From Methylocaldum marinum (GTDB taxonomy: Bacteria; Pseudomonadota; Gammaproteobacteria; Methylococcales; Methylococcaceae): 64,000 nt of DNA. The stretch spans positions 4,068,395-4,132,394 of the forward strand of contig NZ_AP017928.1 in NCBI RefSeq assembly GCF_003584645.1, in the 5' to 3' direction. The notes under the pieces are model-generated. The model made no database searches. It was given only the letters and a program-made list of their open reading frames with translations, and was not told the DNA's origin. Below, piece after piece: positions 46,135-55,173 of the stretch. The translations under genes were made by a program, and so were the position numbers. How positions within the stretch are numbered: position 1 is the stretch's first letter; each line of letters opens with the position of its first letter.

Positions 46135-47085
46135 CTAAAAATGGTAAAGCGAGCGACGGCTGCCTTGCTGCAGGACCAGAAAGGGCTCGTCGGTGGTGCG
46201 GCAGTAAACGAGGCGTATGCCGTGGCGCCGGGCCAGGTCGGCCAAGCGTTCCTCGCGCTCCCGGAAGGCGCGCTCGTAGATGTCGACGGTTCGCCCATCG
46301 GCGTTCAGCAAAACGTCACGGCGCCCGTCGCTGAACCGGTGTGGCCCCAGGGGCAGGCGTTCCTCCAAGGGGTCGGAAATGAACACCAGCACCAGGTCGC
46401 AGTGTCGGGACAGGCGGCCCAAGCCGGCTTCGCCGGCGGGCGTCAAATGACGGAAGTCGCTGAATAGGAACACCAGGCTGCCGGGACGGGCATGGCGCGG
46501 CAGGCGAACCAGGGCGTCCTGCAAGGCGGCTTCCGGCGCGATCGGGTTCCGGGGGGACGCCTGGTCGACCAGCAATTTGAGGAGCCTCAATACCGCGCGG
46601 TGGCCGTGCTCCGGTTTGAGCTCGACGCTTTCGGTTTCGGAAAAAATCTGCCCGCCGATGCGGTCGCCGTGGCGGCGGGCGCTCCAGGCGATGAGGGCGG
46701 CGAGCCGGGCGGCCATGGCCGATTTGAACATGCCCCGGGTTGCGAAGAACATCGCCGAGCGGTAGTCCACGGTCAGGAATACCGGCCTTTCCCGTTCTTC
46801 CCGGAAAAGCTTGGTATGCGGCTTGCCGGTGCGGGCCGTGACGCGCCAGTCGAGGTTGCGCACGTCGTCGCCATGGGTGTAGGGCCGGGTTTCGTCGAAC
46901 TCCATGCCGCGCCCCTTGAACGTCGAGAGATATTGTCCGCTCTGCAGGGCGCGGGCAGTCGGCCGGGCGAGCGTCAGTCCCGCCGCCGGCTGGCTGAGTC
47001 GGATCAGATCCTCGAGCGTCGGACGGACCAGGGAGTGGCCGGTCGACGTCGTAGCCGGAAAGCTCGGAGGCGATGGAGTGGCCAT
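46135..47085 (-). CDS. DUF58-domain protein of the Bat operon
   Basis: A 316-residue DUF58 protein, a VWA-like fold. It has the hallmark block GRGMEFDETRPYTHGDDVRNLDWRVTARTGKPHTKLFREERERPVFLTVDYRSAMFF, then 'LVFLFSDFRHLTP' and a C-terminal 'RLVYCRTTDEPFLVLQQG'. It normally works with a MoxR AAA+ ATPase encoded just upstream. Here the upstream gene is hemW, so moxR is missing from this cluster. It is the first gene of the five-gene minus-strand Bat operon. Confidence 0.92.
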   Translation of the reverse strand: MATPSPPSFPATTSTGHSLVRPTLEDLIRLSQPAAGLTLARPTARALQSGQYLSTFKGRGMEFDETRPYTHGDDVRNLDWRVTARTGKPHTKLFREERERPVFLTVDYRSAMFFATRGMFKSAMAARLAALIAWSARRHGDRIGGQIFSETESVELKPEHGHRAVLRLLKLLVDQASPRNPIAPEAALQDALVRLPRHARPGSLVFLFSDFRHLTPAGEAGLGRLSRHCDLVLVFISDPLEERLPLGPHRFSDGRRDVLLNADGRTVDIYERAFREREERLADLARRHGIRLVYCRTTDEPFLVLQQGSRRSLYHF

Positions 47086-47099
47086 ATTGAGGTGAAGGT

Positions 47100-48248
47100 T
47101 CAGTTCAAAAAACGCTGCAACACATTATCCAAAAAATTCCAGCCGGTGTCGGTACAGCGAATGATGCCGTCGCGCCGTTCCAGCCAGTCCGCGGCAACGC
47201 ACTCGGACAGTGCCGGCTCGAGCGCGGCCAAGGGCAGGCCGGTGTTTTCGCCGAAAGCGGCTTCGGCGAAGCCCTCGCGGAGACGAAGATGATTCATCAG
47301 GAACTCGAAGGGCAAGTCTTCCCGCGGGACCACGGCACGTCCGCCCTGCCGGTCCGGCCGGCCGGCGAATTCCAGGTAGTGCTGCGGGTGTTTGATCTTC
47401 CAGGTACGCGTTACGGCGGGTTCGGCCGCGTTCGTAATCTTGCCGTGAGCGCCCGCGCCTATGCCCAGATAATCGCCGAACCGCCAATAATTGAGATTGT
47501 GCCGGCAGCGGTAGCCTTCACGGGCATAGGCGGACACTTCGTACTGGCGGTAGCCGTGATCCGCCAGCAGCGCCTGGCAGCTTTGCTGCATGGCCCAGAT
47601 GCGATCGTCCTCGGGAAGCCGCGGAGGGAATTTATGGAACACGGTATTGGGTTCCAGGGTGAGCTGATAGAACGAGATATGGGTGGGGTTGAGGCCGATC
47701 GCGGTTCGAATGTCCGCCAGCGCTTCGTCGACCGTTTGGTCCGGCAGGCCGAACATCAGATCCAGGTTGAAGTTCTCGAACCCCGCTTCGCGGGCTATCC
47801 CGGCGGCGAGCCCCGCTTCGCGGCGATCATGAATGCGGCCGAGTTTTTTAAGATGAGCGTCATGAAAGCTCTGAATGCCGATCGACAGCCGGTTGATGCC
47901 GGCCTCGCGAAAACCCTCGAATTTTCCGATCTCCGCGGTGCCCGGATTGGCCTCCATGGTGATTTCTGCCGCCGCCGCCACGGTCAGCCTCGACCGGATG
48001 CCTTCCAAGAGATCGCGAATCGCGTCCGGGCTGAAAAGGCTGGGCGTGCCGCCGCCGATGAAGATCGTTTCCACCGTGCGTCCCGCGACCAAGGGTGTCT
48101 GTTGTTCGAGGTCGAGGAGCAGCGCGTTCACGTATTCACGCTCCGGCAGGGCGCCGTCTGCAGCGTGCGAGTTGAAGTCGCAATAAGGGCATTTCCGCAC
48201 GCACCAGGGCATGTGGATGTAAAGGCCGAGCGGGAGTGTCGAAACCAT
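47100..48248 (-). CDS. hemW: HemW, radical SAM heme chaperone-like protein
   Basis: A 382-residue radical SAM protein, formerly annotated as oxygen-independent coproporphyrinogen oxidase. The cluster motif is CVRKCPYCDF (CxxxCxxC), preceded by LGLYIHMPW, with 'FIGGGTPSLFSPDAI', 'ITMEANPGT', 'GINRLSIGIQSF', 'NLDLMFGLPDQT' and the C-terminal HemW domain ('FEFLMNHLRLREGF'). The frame is open to 48377. I chose MVSTLPLGLYIH at 48248 because it aligns with E. coli HemW; an ATG at 48260 is the alternative. Confidence 0.92.
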   Translation of the reverse strand: MVSTLPLGLYIHMPWCVRKCPYCDFNSHAADGALPEREYVNALLLDLEQQTPLVAGRTVETIFIGGGTPSLFSPDAIRDLLEGIRSRLTVAAAAEITMEANPGTAEIGKFEGFREAGINRLSIGIQSFHDAHLKKLGRIHDRREAGLAAGIAREAGFENFNLDLMFGLPDQTVDEALADIRTAIGLNPTHISFYQLTLEPNTVFHKFPPRLPEDDRIWAMQQSCQALLADHGYRQYEVSAYAREGYRCRHNLNYWRFGDYLGIGAGAHGKITNAAEPAVTRTWKIKHPQHYLEFAGRPDRQGGRAVVPREDLPFEFLMNHLRLREGFAEAAFGENTGLPLAALEPALSECVAADWLERRDGIIRCTDTGWNFLDNVLQRFLN

Positions 48249-48337
48249 GATCCGGGACATTGTACCCGAGATGGCAGGGTTTGATGGGCGAGAAGCCGTG
48301 TCGGCACCCCGAAAGCCGCGGTGCCGACCACCCGAAA

Positions 48338-48673
48338 TCAGGCTGCGAGTGCGTAATAGGCCAGCAGCCCGTAGCAAGCGAGGGCGGTTCCGCCGTGAAC
48401 GAGAATCAAGGCTCTGGGCTGAATGCCCTTGGCCCTTTGGAACGAGATGTACAGTCCGGCGGCGATGATGATGAGTGCCAGGCCGATTATGACGTAGAGA
48501 CGTGTGTCACCCTCCAGGGCGGCCATGATCACCAGAGCCGATCCCAGCAGCGCCAGGCCGCCATGGATGAGGGCGTACAAGCGGGAGCTGCCTCGTCCCT
48601 TGAAGGCATCGATTCCCATGCCCGCCCCCATGAGTGCCACCAATGTAAAAACCGCAACGGACAACATCAACAT
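48338..48673 (-). CDS. Small four-span membrane protein, unknown
   Basis: A 111-residue, very hydrophobic protein with about four spans (about 2-20, 32-52, 58-77 and 89-109) separated by short basic or acidic turns ('DAFKGRGSSRLY', 'SFQRAKGIQPRA'). The ATG is preceded by an AAGGAGA ribosome binding site. Not recognised as a named family. It lies between gntK and hemW on the same strand. Confidence 0.75.
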   Translation of the reverse strand: MLMLSVAVFTLVALMGAGMGIDAFKGRGSSRLYALIHGGLALLGSALVIMAALEGDTRLYVIIGLALIIIAAGLYISFQRAKGIQPRALILVHGGTALACYGLLAYYALAA

Positions 48674-48760
48674 GATCTTCTCCTTAATAATCAGATGATG
48701 GACAAGGTGTCGATTGTAGGGAGGCCTGGATTTAACGGCAAGTCGTGAATCAAGTTGAAA

Positions 48761-49288
48761 TTACTTATTTCCCGGATGGTTTGGCAGCCGCTCCCGGAGA
48801 CGGCTGAGGATTCCCCGGACGACGGATTCGGGCGGTTCGCCGATATCGATCGTGATGGCATCGCAGGGTTCCTCGAGCGTCGCGAACTGACTGGGAAGAA
48901 GATCCGGAGGCATGAAATGTCCATTCCGCTGCGCGAGGCGGTCGCGAATGAGCTCGAAGGAGCCTTTCAGGTATACGAAAAACACTTCGCGATGTCCGCG
49001 CGCAAGGCGCTCTCGATAGATGTGCCGCAGCGCCGAACAGGCGACGACGGCGCAGCGCTTTTCTTCTATGGACCTTTCGATCAGCTCGGCGACTCGTTCG
49101 ATCCACGGCTCCCGGTCGGCATCGGTCAAAGGCTGATGCCGCGCCATTTTCGCGATATTCCGTTCGGGATGGAAATCGTCCCCGTCGAAGAACGGCCAGC
49201 CGAGAGATTCGGCGAGCCGCCGGCCGATGGTGGATTTGCCGGAGCCCGAGACGCCGATGAGCACAATGACGATGACCGGGGGATTCAC
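48761..49288 (-). CDS. gntK: Gluconokinase
   Basis: Phosphorylates gluconate to 6-phosphogluconate. The 175-residue P-loop kinase has GVSGSGKSTIGRRLAESLGWPFFDGDDFHP, then 'MARHQPLTDADREPWI', 'CSALRHIYRERLA', 'FVYLKGSFELIRDRLAQRNGHFMPPDLLPSQFATLEEP', which is diagnostic for GntK. It stands alone, without gluconate transporter or Entner-Doudoroff genes nearby. Confidence 0.95.
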   Translation of the reverse strand: MNPPVIVIVLIGVSGSGKSTIGRRLAESLGWPFFDGDDFHPERNIAKMARHQPLTDADREPWIERVAELIERSIEEKRCAVVACSALRHIYRERLARGHREVFFVYLKGSFELIRDRLAQRNGHFMPPDLLPSQFATLEEPCDAITIDIGEPPESVVRGILSRLRERLPNHPGNK

Positions 49289-49342
49289 GATGCGGCCTGA
49301 CGAAGCGCAACGAAACCGGCGCTGAATGATTTCGTCCCGGCC

Positions 49343-50701
49343 TCAGTCCTTGCGTGAGTCGGTTTCCGGAAGCGTGTGCAGTACTTTTCCGTAGCGTTCC
49401 TCCAGATCGGCGCGGTCGCTGGCGTCCGGTAGATTGCCCAGCGTGTTTCTGTAAATCAAGCGGGCGTGTCGGATCAGAGCGTCACGATAAGGTTCCGGTA
49501 GTTCGGCCTCCGTCAGGACGGCGATCATGTCCAGGAGGCGAATGGCCACGGCCTCGTTATTCCTGGCGTTCTGGCGCAGTTGATTGAACGCCGCATCGAG
49601 AATGCCCTCGTAGGTGTAAGGCGCGGTAACGACGCAGATTCGCCCGTCGGTACCGCGGCACAGCGGCGACGTCAGCGTCCTCGTGGCGAGAAAAGACAGC
49701 GCGGCGCCCAGCCAGTCGATGCAATTGACTGCGGTGAAGGGGTCGTTGATGCCGGGCGAAAGTGCGCGGACCGCCACTTCAACCAACTGATCCACGGCGA
49801 ACTCGGCGTCTTGGATCAGGGTGCGCTGTGGTCCCAGCAGAAAGCATTTCCCGATCTCCGCGGCGATTTTTTCGGTAACCGCTTCGCGCGGCGAAGCCAG
49901 GGCCAGCACGTGGCCCTCGATGATGAACTGGCCCGGCCGCTTGAGCAGATGCACGAGCAGCTGGTTTCGCTCGGCAATATTCCTGACCCGCTCCAGCTCG
50001 ATCGCGTCCAGATAACCGTTGCCGGGCGCCGGAATGCCGAGAGCGCGTTCCGCGAAATCGGCCGGCAGTTGAAGCTCCCCTTCCTTGGGTCTATCCCGCC
50101 CGCTCGGGTCGGCCGCTTCCGGGAAAAGGCTGCCGAAAGTCTCGATCAGGCGTGTGCCTACGTTTTCGACGATATTCGGCGCCTGTATGAAAGTGGCGAC
50201 CCGATGGATGAAATAAATCAGCAGACCGAAACTGAGCACCCCGAGAATCAGCGCGACGCTGACCGAAAGATGGGGAATGTCCGCCCCGTCATCGGTCGAA
50301 CGGACACGAGTCAACACCAGGATGGCGTAGATGAAAGTCGCGATGAAGCCGCCGAAAACGATCTGGGTACCCCCTTGCCGCATGAAGTTCGGCAGAAGGC
50401 GCGGGCCGAATTGGGACGATGCGTTGGAAAGCACCAGCATGGCGATGGAAAACACCACCCCTGCCACCGTGATTGCGGAGGACGCCAGCGTGGACAAAAT
50501 CGCCTGCGCCCCCGGTGCGTCCATGACGTAGAGGTCGGAGAGAAAGGGCAGGTATCGTTCGCGCGCTTCCTGATCGACCAGAAACAGCAAGATCGCCAGG
50601 ACCGCGGCCGTCACCGACATCAGAGCAGGGACGAACCAGTAGCTTGAACGGAGGGTTTCCCAGAGTTGGACCAGGTGGAGTTTCATATGGAGTTGGACCA
50701 C
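49343..50701 (-). CDS. DUF2254 membrane protein
   Basis: A 452-residue protein of the DUF2254 family. It has four or five N-terminal membrane spans (about 20-40, 65-95, 108-128 and 145-168) including the conserved 'AQAILSTLASSAITVAGVVFSIAMLVLSNASSQFGPRLLPNFM' and 'LIYFIHRVATFIQ', and a large soluble C-terminal half with 'FLLGPQRTLIQDAEFAVDQLVEVAVRALSPGINDPFTAVNCIDWLGAAL'. Function unknown. The start may be at 50701 or at the ATG at 50686. Confidence 0.88.
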   Translation of the reverse strand: MVQLHMKLHLVQLWETLRSSYWFVPALMSVTAAVLAILLFLVDQEARERYLPFLSDLYVMDAPGAQAILSTLASSAITVAGVVFSIAMLVLSNASSQFGPRLLPNFMRQGGTQIVFGGFIATFIYAILVLTRVRSTDDGADIPHLSVSVALILGVLSFGLLIYFIHRVATFIQAPNIVENVGTRLIETFGSLFPEAADPSGRDRPKEGELQLPADFAERALGIPAPGNGYLDAIELERVRNIAERNQLLVHLLKRPGQFIIEGHVLALASPREAVTEKIAAEIGKCFLLGPQRTLIQDAEFAVDQLVEVAVRALSPGINDPFTAVNCIDWLGAALSFLATRTLTSPLCRGTDGRICVVTAPYTYEGILDAAFNQLRQNARNNEAVAIRLLDMIAVLTEAELPEPYRDALIRHARLIYRNTLGNLPDASDRADLEERYGKVLHTLPETDSRKD

Positions 50702-50887
50702 GCGTGAGCGACAACCATTCCTGAATGGATCGGCGATTTTACCGGGCTCATGGATACACCGCGTACATGGTAGGATCGGACCATTGGGTTCTTGTCGCCG
50801 AAAATGGATCAGGTCTGAATCGATGATCGACGAACAAAGCCATTTGCGGTTGCGCGAACCAAGCGTTCTATTTCCTGTCCATCGAGT

Positions 50888-50916
50888 GGGGCTCGATAGC
50901 CGAGCCCCGCTTTTTT
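50888..50916 (+). terminator. Strong intrinsic terminator with no obvious gene upstream
   Basis: GGGGCTCG (50888-50895) pairs with CGAGCCCC (50901-50908) around 5 bases, followed by GC and TTTTTT (50911-50916). It reads plus-strand, 28 bases before the next gene, while the upstream neighbour is on the minus strand. It could end a small RNA or attenuate the next gene's leader. Confidence 0.75.
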
Positions 50917-50943
50917 GCTGAAAAACAATAAACGAGATATCTG

Positions 50944-51681
50944 ATGGAATTTGCTGGAATCCTCATGTTGCTGATCCAGATCGGATTCGCCGTTCACGCC
51001 ATTCGTCACGGCCAATCGCTGCTCTGGGTATTTTTGATCATTTTTCTGCCGCTGCTCGGCTGCATACTCTATTCGGTGATGGTGCTGCTGCCCGAAATCA
51101 TCCAGAGCCGGACCGCCCGGCGCGGTTCCAAGGCTCTGTTGAGAACGCTCGATCCCCAGAAAGAGCTGAGAAAACGGCGTGAAGCACTGGAGCTATCGGA
51201 CACCGTAGGCAACCGCAGCGCACTGGCGCAGGAATATCTTAAGCAAGGCATGCTCGACGATGCCATCGCACTGTACGAGAGCTCGCTCACCGGGATGTAC
51301 CGCACCGATCCCGATCTTCTGTTCGGTCTCGCCAAGGCGCTGGTTGAAGCGAAACAGTTCGGGCGCGCCCGGGACACTCTCGAAACGCTGACGACGGCCA
51401 ATCCCGAATTCGAACACCAGGACGCGCACCTGCTCTACGCGCGCGCGCTCGAAGCGCTGGGCGAACTCGATCGGGCCTTGGAGGAATATCGGGCGCTGGC
51501 CAAATATTCCGCGGGCGCCGAGGCCAAATGCCGCCATGCACTGCTCTTGAAACGCATGGGGAAAACGGCGGAAGCACGGGCACTGTTCGAAGACATCGTC
51601 AAGGACGCTAGAGCCGCGTCCAGCCATAGTTACCGCTTGAACAGGGAATGGGTGGAGATTGCGAAGAGAGAAGTGGCCTAA
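50944..51681 (+). CDS. TPR-repeat membrane-anchored protein
   Basis: A 245-residue protein with two N-terminal spans (about 4-20 and 26-50, 'LLWVFLIIFLPLLGCILYSVMVLLPEI') and a cytoplasmic tail of TPR-like helix pairs ('RSALAQEYLKQGMLDDAIALYESSLTG', 'PDLLFGLAKALVEAKQFGRARDTLETL', 'AHLLYARALEALGELDRALEEYRALAK', 'CRHALLLKRMGKTAEARALFEDIVK'). Its start resembles PLD nuclease N-domain-type membrane proteins. A scaffold role is inferred from the repeats only. Confidence 0.85.
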   Translation: MEFAGILMLLIQIGFAVHAIRHGQSLLWVFLIIFLPLLGCILYSVMVLLPEIIQSRTARRGSKALLRTLDPQKELRKRREALELSDTVGNRSALAQEYLKQGMLDDAIALYESSLTGMYRTDPDLLFGLAKALVEAKQFGRARDTLETLTTANPEFEHQDAHLLYARALEALGELDRALEEYRALAKYSAGAEAKCRHALLLKRMGKTAEARALFEDIVKDARAASSHSYRLNREWVEIAKREVA

Positions 51682-52089
51682 ATGAACCGGCGGTAAACAG
51701 CCTGAAGGGTAGGCTTGTTTGATCCATGCGGTTTCGCGTCAGCGGTTTCCCGGCTGTTTGCCGCCGGGAGGTTGTCGGTGGGATGCGGTTCGTACCTCAC
51801 CGCATCCTACATTGTCTTTGCCGCCTCTTTTTCGACTTGGACCGTATGGCGAACCCCTCCGCTTCGATAGTCGCCCGTTTGCGTTTCTCGATGATGACAG
51901 GGACCGAAACCGGCACCCCGCCACGGCCCGCCGGCACACTGGACAAGCGTTGCGCTCGATCGTGCTTGATGGTTTATTGTTAGGCTGGGCTTAAGCGGGT
52001 TGGCCGCTACAATAACAAATAATCAACGAATCGGCGCAAATCCCTCCTGCCGGGTACAATAGCCGATTTCGGCTTGCGAAAGACGCGAC
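51682..52089. other. Intergenic region with a hairpin repeat
   Basis: A 408-base gap without a supported gene. The only feature is the GGATGCGGT...ACCGCATCC hairpin unit described separately. The promoter of the SNF2-type gene is presumably in its last 100 bases. Confidence 0.55.
51782..51810. repeat. Hairpin repeat, second copy of the 33363 unit
   Basis: GATGCGGTTCGTACCTCACC followed by GCATCCTAC agrees with 33363-33391 at 26 of 29 positions. With the preceding G, GGATGCGGT pairs with ACCGCATCC, a 9-base stem. Confidence 0.65.
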
Positions 52090-55000
52090 ATGAAAGTCCT
52101 GCACTGCACATGGATTCCCGAGTGTACCGACGAGTTCGTCCAGGCGGGCGACTTTTGGCTGTGGATCGAGCATGGCGGCGAACCTGCCGACTTCTCGGAC
52201 ACCGCGAACCGTCATCCTCGGCATCTCACCAAAGCGGAGCTGGTGGCTTTTCTCGAAGGCGAACTGGGGCTGGAAATTTCCCCCTACGAACGCCGGTTTC
52301 ATTTTGCGCCGCAAACGGTTCTTTTGCCGGCCGTCGACGGCCGGCCTCTGCCCGGCCCGGAATTGGAGAGCGGGGCGGACGACGAGCCGGTGCAGGCGAC
52401 TTTGAGGGCGTGGGAAGTGGACGGCTATCGCCTCGCCCACCCTTTCAAGCAACTCGGCGAACTGCGTTTCCTGTCGGCGTACCGCACTTCGCAGACCAGG
52501 GCGGGCGTCGATCTGCTGTTTTGGCATTATTTCGCGCAGTCGCTGAAGTCGGTCATCGTCAAGGACCGCTACATACCGGCGTTGTTCTATCGAGCGATGC
52601 CGCAGGAAGGCTATGAAATCTACGCGGGCTGGGAAATCGTTTCCGACGGTTACGAACGCCTGATTCGGGAGGCGGTCGAGCGGATGCCGCCGGTTTGCGC
52701 ATCGGCCGGCGGCCGCGTCTACGAAAGCACCAGCCTGCTCAAGCATTGCGCCGATGTCCTGGTACACCGCACCGTGGTCCAGGCGGCGTCCGCCACCAAA
52801 CTGGGCCGTAAAATCGAGGGGACGCTGCTGAACGCCTGCCGCAACGGCGCGCCGGCCGGACATCCCTGGAAGACCGACGAGGGCGTCGAGCTTTACCGGC
52901 AATGGCTCGGGTGGCGTCGCAATCTGCTGGGGCGCCGTGAGGAAACGGATCTCGAGCTGGTGTTTCGCCTGCAGGAAGCTTCCGCCGAAGACGAAGCCTG
53001 GCGCCTGGAAATTCTGCTTTCGCCGCGCCGCAGCCCCGACTTGCGCTTGCCCCTGGCCGAATATTGGGGATTGAGCGCCGAAGGGAAACAGTCTTTCGCC
53101 GAGCCGGTCGGTGCGGACTTTGAGAAGAATCTGCTGCTCGGGCTGGGCCAGGCGGCTCGCATCTATCCGAAACTGTGGGAAGGCTTGGACGAAGAGCGTC
53201 CCACCGGGGTCGATCTGAGCCTGGAGGAGGCTTTCCTGTTTCTCCAGGAGGATGCTTGGGTGTTGGAAGATGCCGGGTTTACCGTCATGGTGCCCACCTG
53301 GTGGACCCCGCAAGGCCGCCGCCGTGCCAGAATCCGCCTTTACGCCAGCCGTCGCACGCCGTCGGACGCCGGTACCCGGCGCGATATGGGCCTGCATAAC
53401 CTGATCTCATACCGTTACGAGCTGGCGCTGGGAGCCGAGACTATCGACGAGGCGGAGTGGGAACGCCTCGTCGAAAGCAAGACGCCGTTGGTTCGCTATC
53501 GCGGCCAGTGGCTCACGTTGGACCGAGAAAAGATGCGCGCCATGCTGGAATTCTGGCGCAAGCACCGGAGCGAGGACGCCGGCATGAGCCTGCCGGAACT
53601 GATGCGGAAGACGGCGGAGGATTCGGATCTTTTCGAAATCGATCCCCGGGGGACGCTGCTGGAGATGCTGGAGAAGCTCCGCGACCACAGCCGGCTGCAG
53701 CCGGTGGACGATCCGCCGGGCCTGATGGCGCGGCTTCGGGATTATCAGCGGCGCGGGCTCGCCTGGCTGCGCTACCTGGAAAGTCTGGGGCTGAACGGAT
53801 GCCTGGCGGACGACATGGGTCTCGGAAAAACCGTGCAGGTCATCGCGCGTCTGGTCCAGGAGCGGGTCGAGACGAATCCGCGTGCCCCAACCTTGCTGGT
53901 CGTGCCGACATCGGTGATCGGCAACTGGAAGAAAGAGATCGAACGGTTCGCACCCAGCCTGCGGGCCATCGTTCACCACGGCGGGGGACGCTTTCGCGAG
54001 ATTCCGGGGTTTCGGGACATTTGCCTGGAGCACGATGCGGTTATCACGTCCTATGCGCTGGTGCGCAGGGACGAGAAACTGTTTTCCCAGATTCGATGGG
54101 CGCGCGTGGTGCTCGACGAGGCCCAGAATATCAAGAACCCTCTGTCCGCCCAGACCAAGGCGGTTTTGCGGCTCAATGCCGACCATCGCCTGGCCCTGAC
54201 CGGAACCCCGGTGGAGAATCGGCTGCTCGACCTCTGGTCCATCTTCAATTTTCTGAATCCGGGCTACCTGGGCAAGCAGACGCAGTTTCGCCAGCGCTAC
54301 GAGCTTCCCATTCAGCGCGACAACGATCCGGCGCAGACCGAGACCCTCAAACAGTTGATCGAGCCGTTTGTCCTGCGCCGGGTCAAGACCGATCCCAACA
54401 TCATCAAGGACTTGCCCGACAAGGTCGAAAACAAGCAATTCTGCCATCTTTGCAAAGAGCAGGCCTCGCTGTACGAAGCGGTGGTGCGGGACGTGGAGCA
54501 GCACCTGGCGATGGCTGAGGGCATCGGACGGCAGGGCTTGATGCTGTCCGCATTGATGCGGCTCAAGCAGGTGTGCAACCACCCTGCCCAATTCCTGCGC
54601 GACGGCAGCGACTTCACGCCCGAGCGTTCGCCGAAGCTCGACCGGTTGCACGACATGCTGACCGATGTGATCGCCGAAACCGAAAGCGCCCTGGTGTTTA
54701 CCCAGTTCGCCGAAGTCGGAGAGAGTCTCTACAAATATTTGCGCGAAGTCCTGGGCTGCCCGGTGTTTTACCTGCACGGCGGAACGCCGCCGGCGAAGCG
54801 CGAACGCATGATTCTCGAGTTTCAGGACCCGGATACCGAGCCCGGCGTGTTCATACTGTCTCTGAAGGCGGGTGGGGTGGGCATCACGCTCACCAAGGCG
54901 AACCACGTGTTCCACTTCGACCGCTGGTGGAACCCCGCGGTCGAGGATCAGGCCACCGACCGCGCCTTTCGTATCGGGCAGCGCAAGAACGTATTCGTCC

Positions 55001-55170
55001 ACAAGTTCATCACCATCGGGACCCTGGAGGAACGCATCGACCGCATGATCGAAGACAAGAAGCAGGTCGCTTCGCTGATCGTCGGGAACGACGAATCCTG
55101 GCTGACGCGCCTGGATAACGAGGCGTTCAAGGAGCTCATCGCTCTCAATCGGCAGGCGGTGATGGAGTAG
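52090..55170 (+). CDS. SNF2-family ATPase/helicase
   Basis: A 1026-residue SNF2-type DNA translocase. The N-terminal half holds the bacterial SNF2-associated region ('FQARLRDYQRRGLAWLRYLESLG'-type entry, here LMARLRDYQRRGLAWLRYL at about 545). Helicase motifs follow: I ADDMGLGKTVQ, II VVLDEAQNIKN (DEAQ box), III LTGTPVENRLLDLWSIFNFLNPG, IV/V 'ALVFTQFAEVGESL' and 'SLKAGGVGITLTKANHVFHFDRWWNPAVEDQATDRAFRIGQ'. These enzymes remodel protein-DNA complexes, for example to restart RNA polymerase; the exact role here is unknown. It is 3 bases upstream of a SWIM-domain gene, its usual partner. Confidence 0.94.
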   Translation: MKVLHCTWIPECTDEFVQAGDFWLWIEHGGEPADFSDTANRHPRHLTKAELVAFLEGELGLEISPYERRFHFAPQTVLLPAVDGRPLPGPELESGADDEPVQATLRAWEVDGYRLAHPFKQLGELRFLSAYRTSQTRAGVDLLFWHYFAQSLKSVIVKDRYIPALFYRAMPQEGYEIYAGWEIVSDGYERLIREAVERMPPVCASAGGRVYESTSLLKHCADVLVHRTVVQAASATKLGRKIEGTLLNACRNGAPAGHPWKTDEGVELYRQWLGWRRNLLGRREETDLELVFRLQEASAEDEAWRLEILLSPRRSPDLRLPLAEYWGLSAEGKQSFAEPVGADFEKNLLLGLGQAARIYPKLWEGLDEERPTGVDLSLEEAFLFLQEDAWVLEDAGFTVMVPTWWTPQGRRRARIRLYASRRTPSDAGTRRDMGLHNLISYRYELALGAETIDEAEWERLVESKTPLVRYRGQWLTLDREKMRAMLEFWRKHRSEDAGMSLPELMRKTAEDSDLFEIDPRGTLLEMLEKLRDHSRLQPVDDPPGLMARLRDYQRRGLAWLRYLESLGLNGCLADDMGLGKTVQVIARLVQERVETNPRAPTLLVVPTSVIGNWKKEIERFAPSLRAIVHHGGGRFREIPGFRDICLEHDAVITSYALVRRDEKLFSQIRWARVVLDEAQNIKNPLSAQTKAVLRLNADHRLALTGTPVENRLLDLWSIFNFLNPGYLGKQTQFRQRYELPIQRDNDPAQTETLKQLIEPFVLRRVKTDPNIIKDLPDKVENKQFCHLCKEQASLYEAVVRDVEQHLAMAEGIGRQGLMLSALMRLKQVCNHPAQFLRDGSDFTPERSPKLDRLHDMLTDVIAETESALVFTQFAEVGESLYKYLREVLGCPVFYLHGGTPPAKRERMILEFQDPDTEPGVFILSLKAGGVGITLTKANHVFHFDRWWNPAVEDQATDRAFRIGQRKNVFVHKFITIGTLEERIDRMIEDKKQVASLIVGNDESWLTRLDNEAFKELIALNRQAVME

Positions 55171-55173
55171 CCC

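Noticed and set aside
50823-50921. 32-codon frame before the TPR gene
   Set aside because: It runs through the terminator hairpin and T-run, has no ribosome binding site and no resemblance to known peptides.
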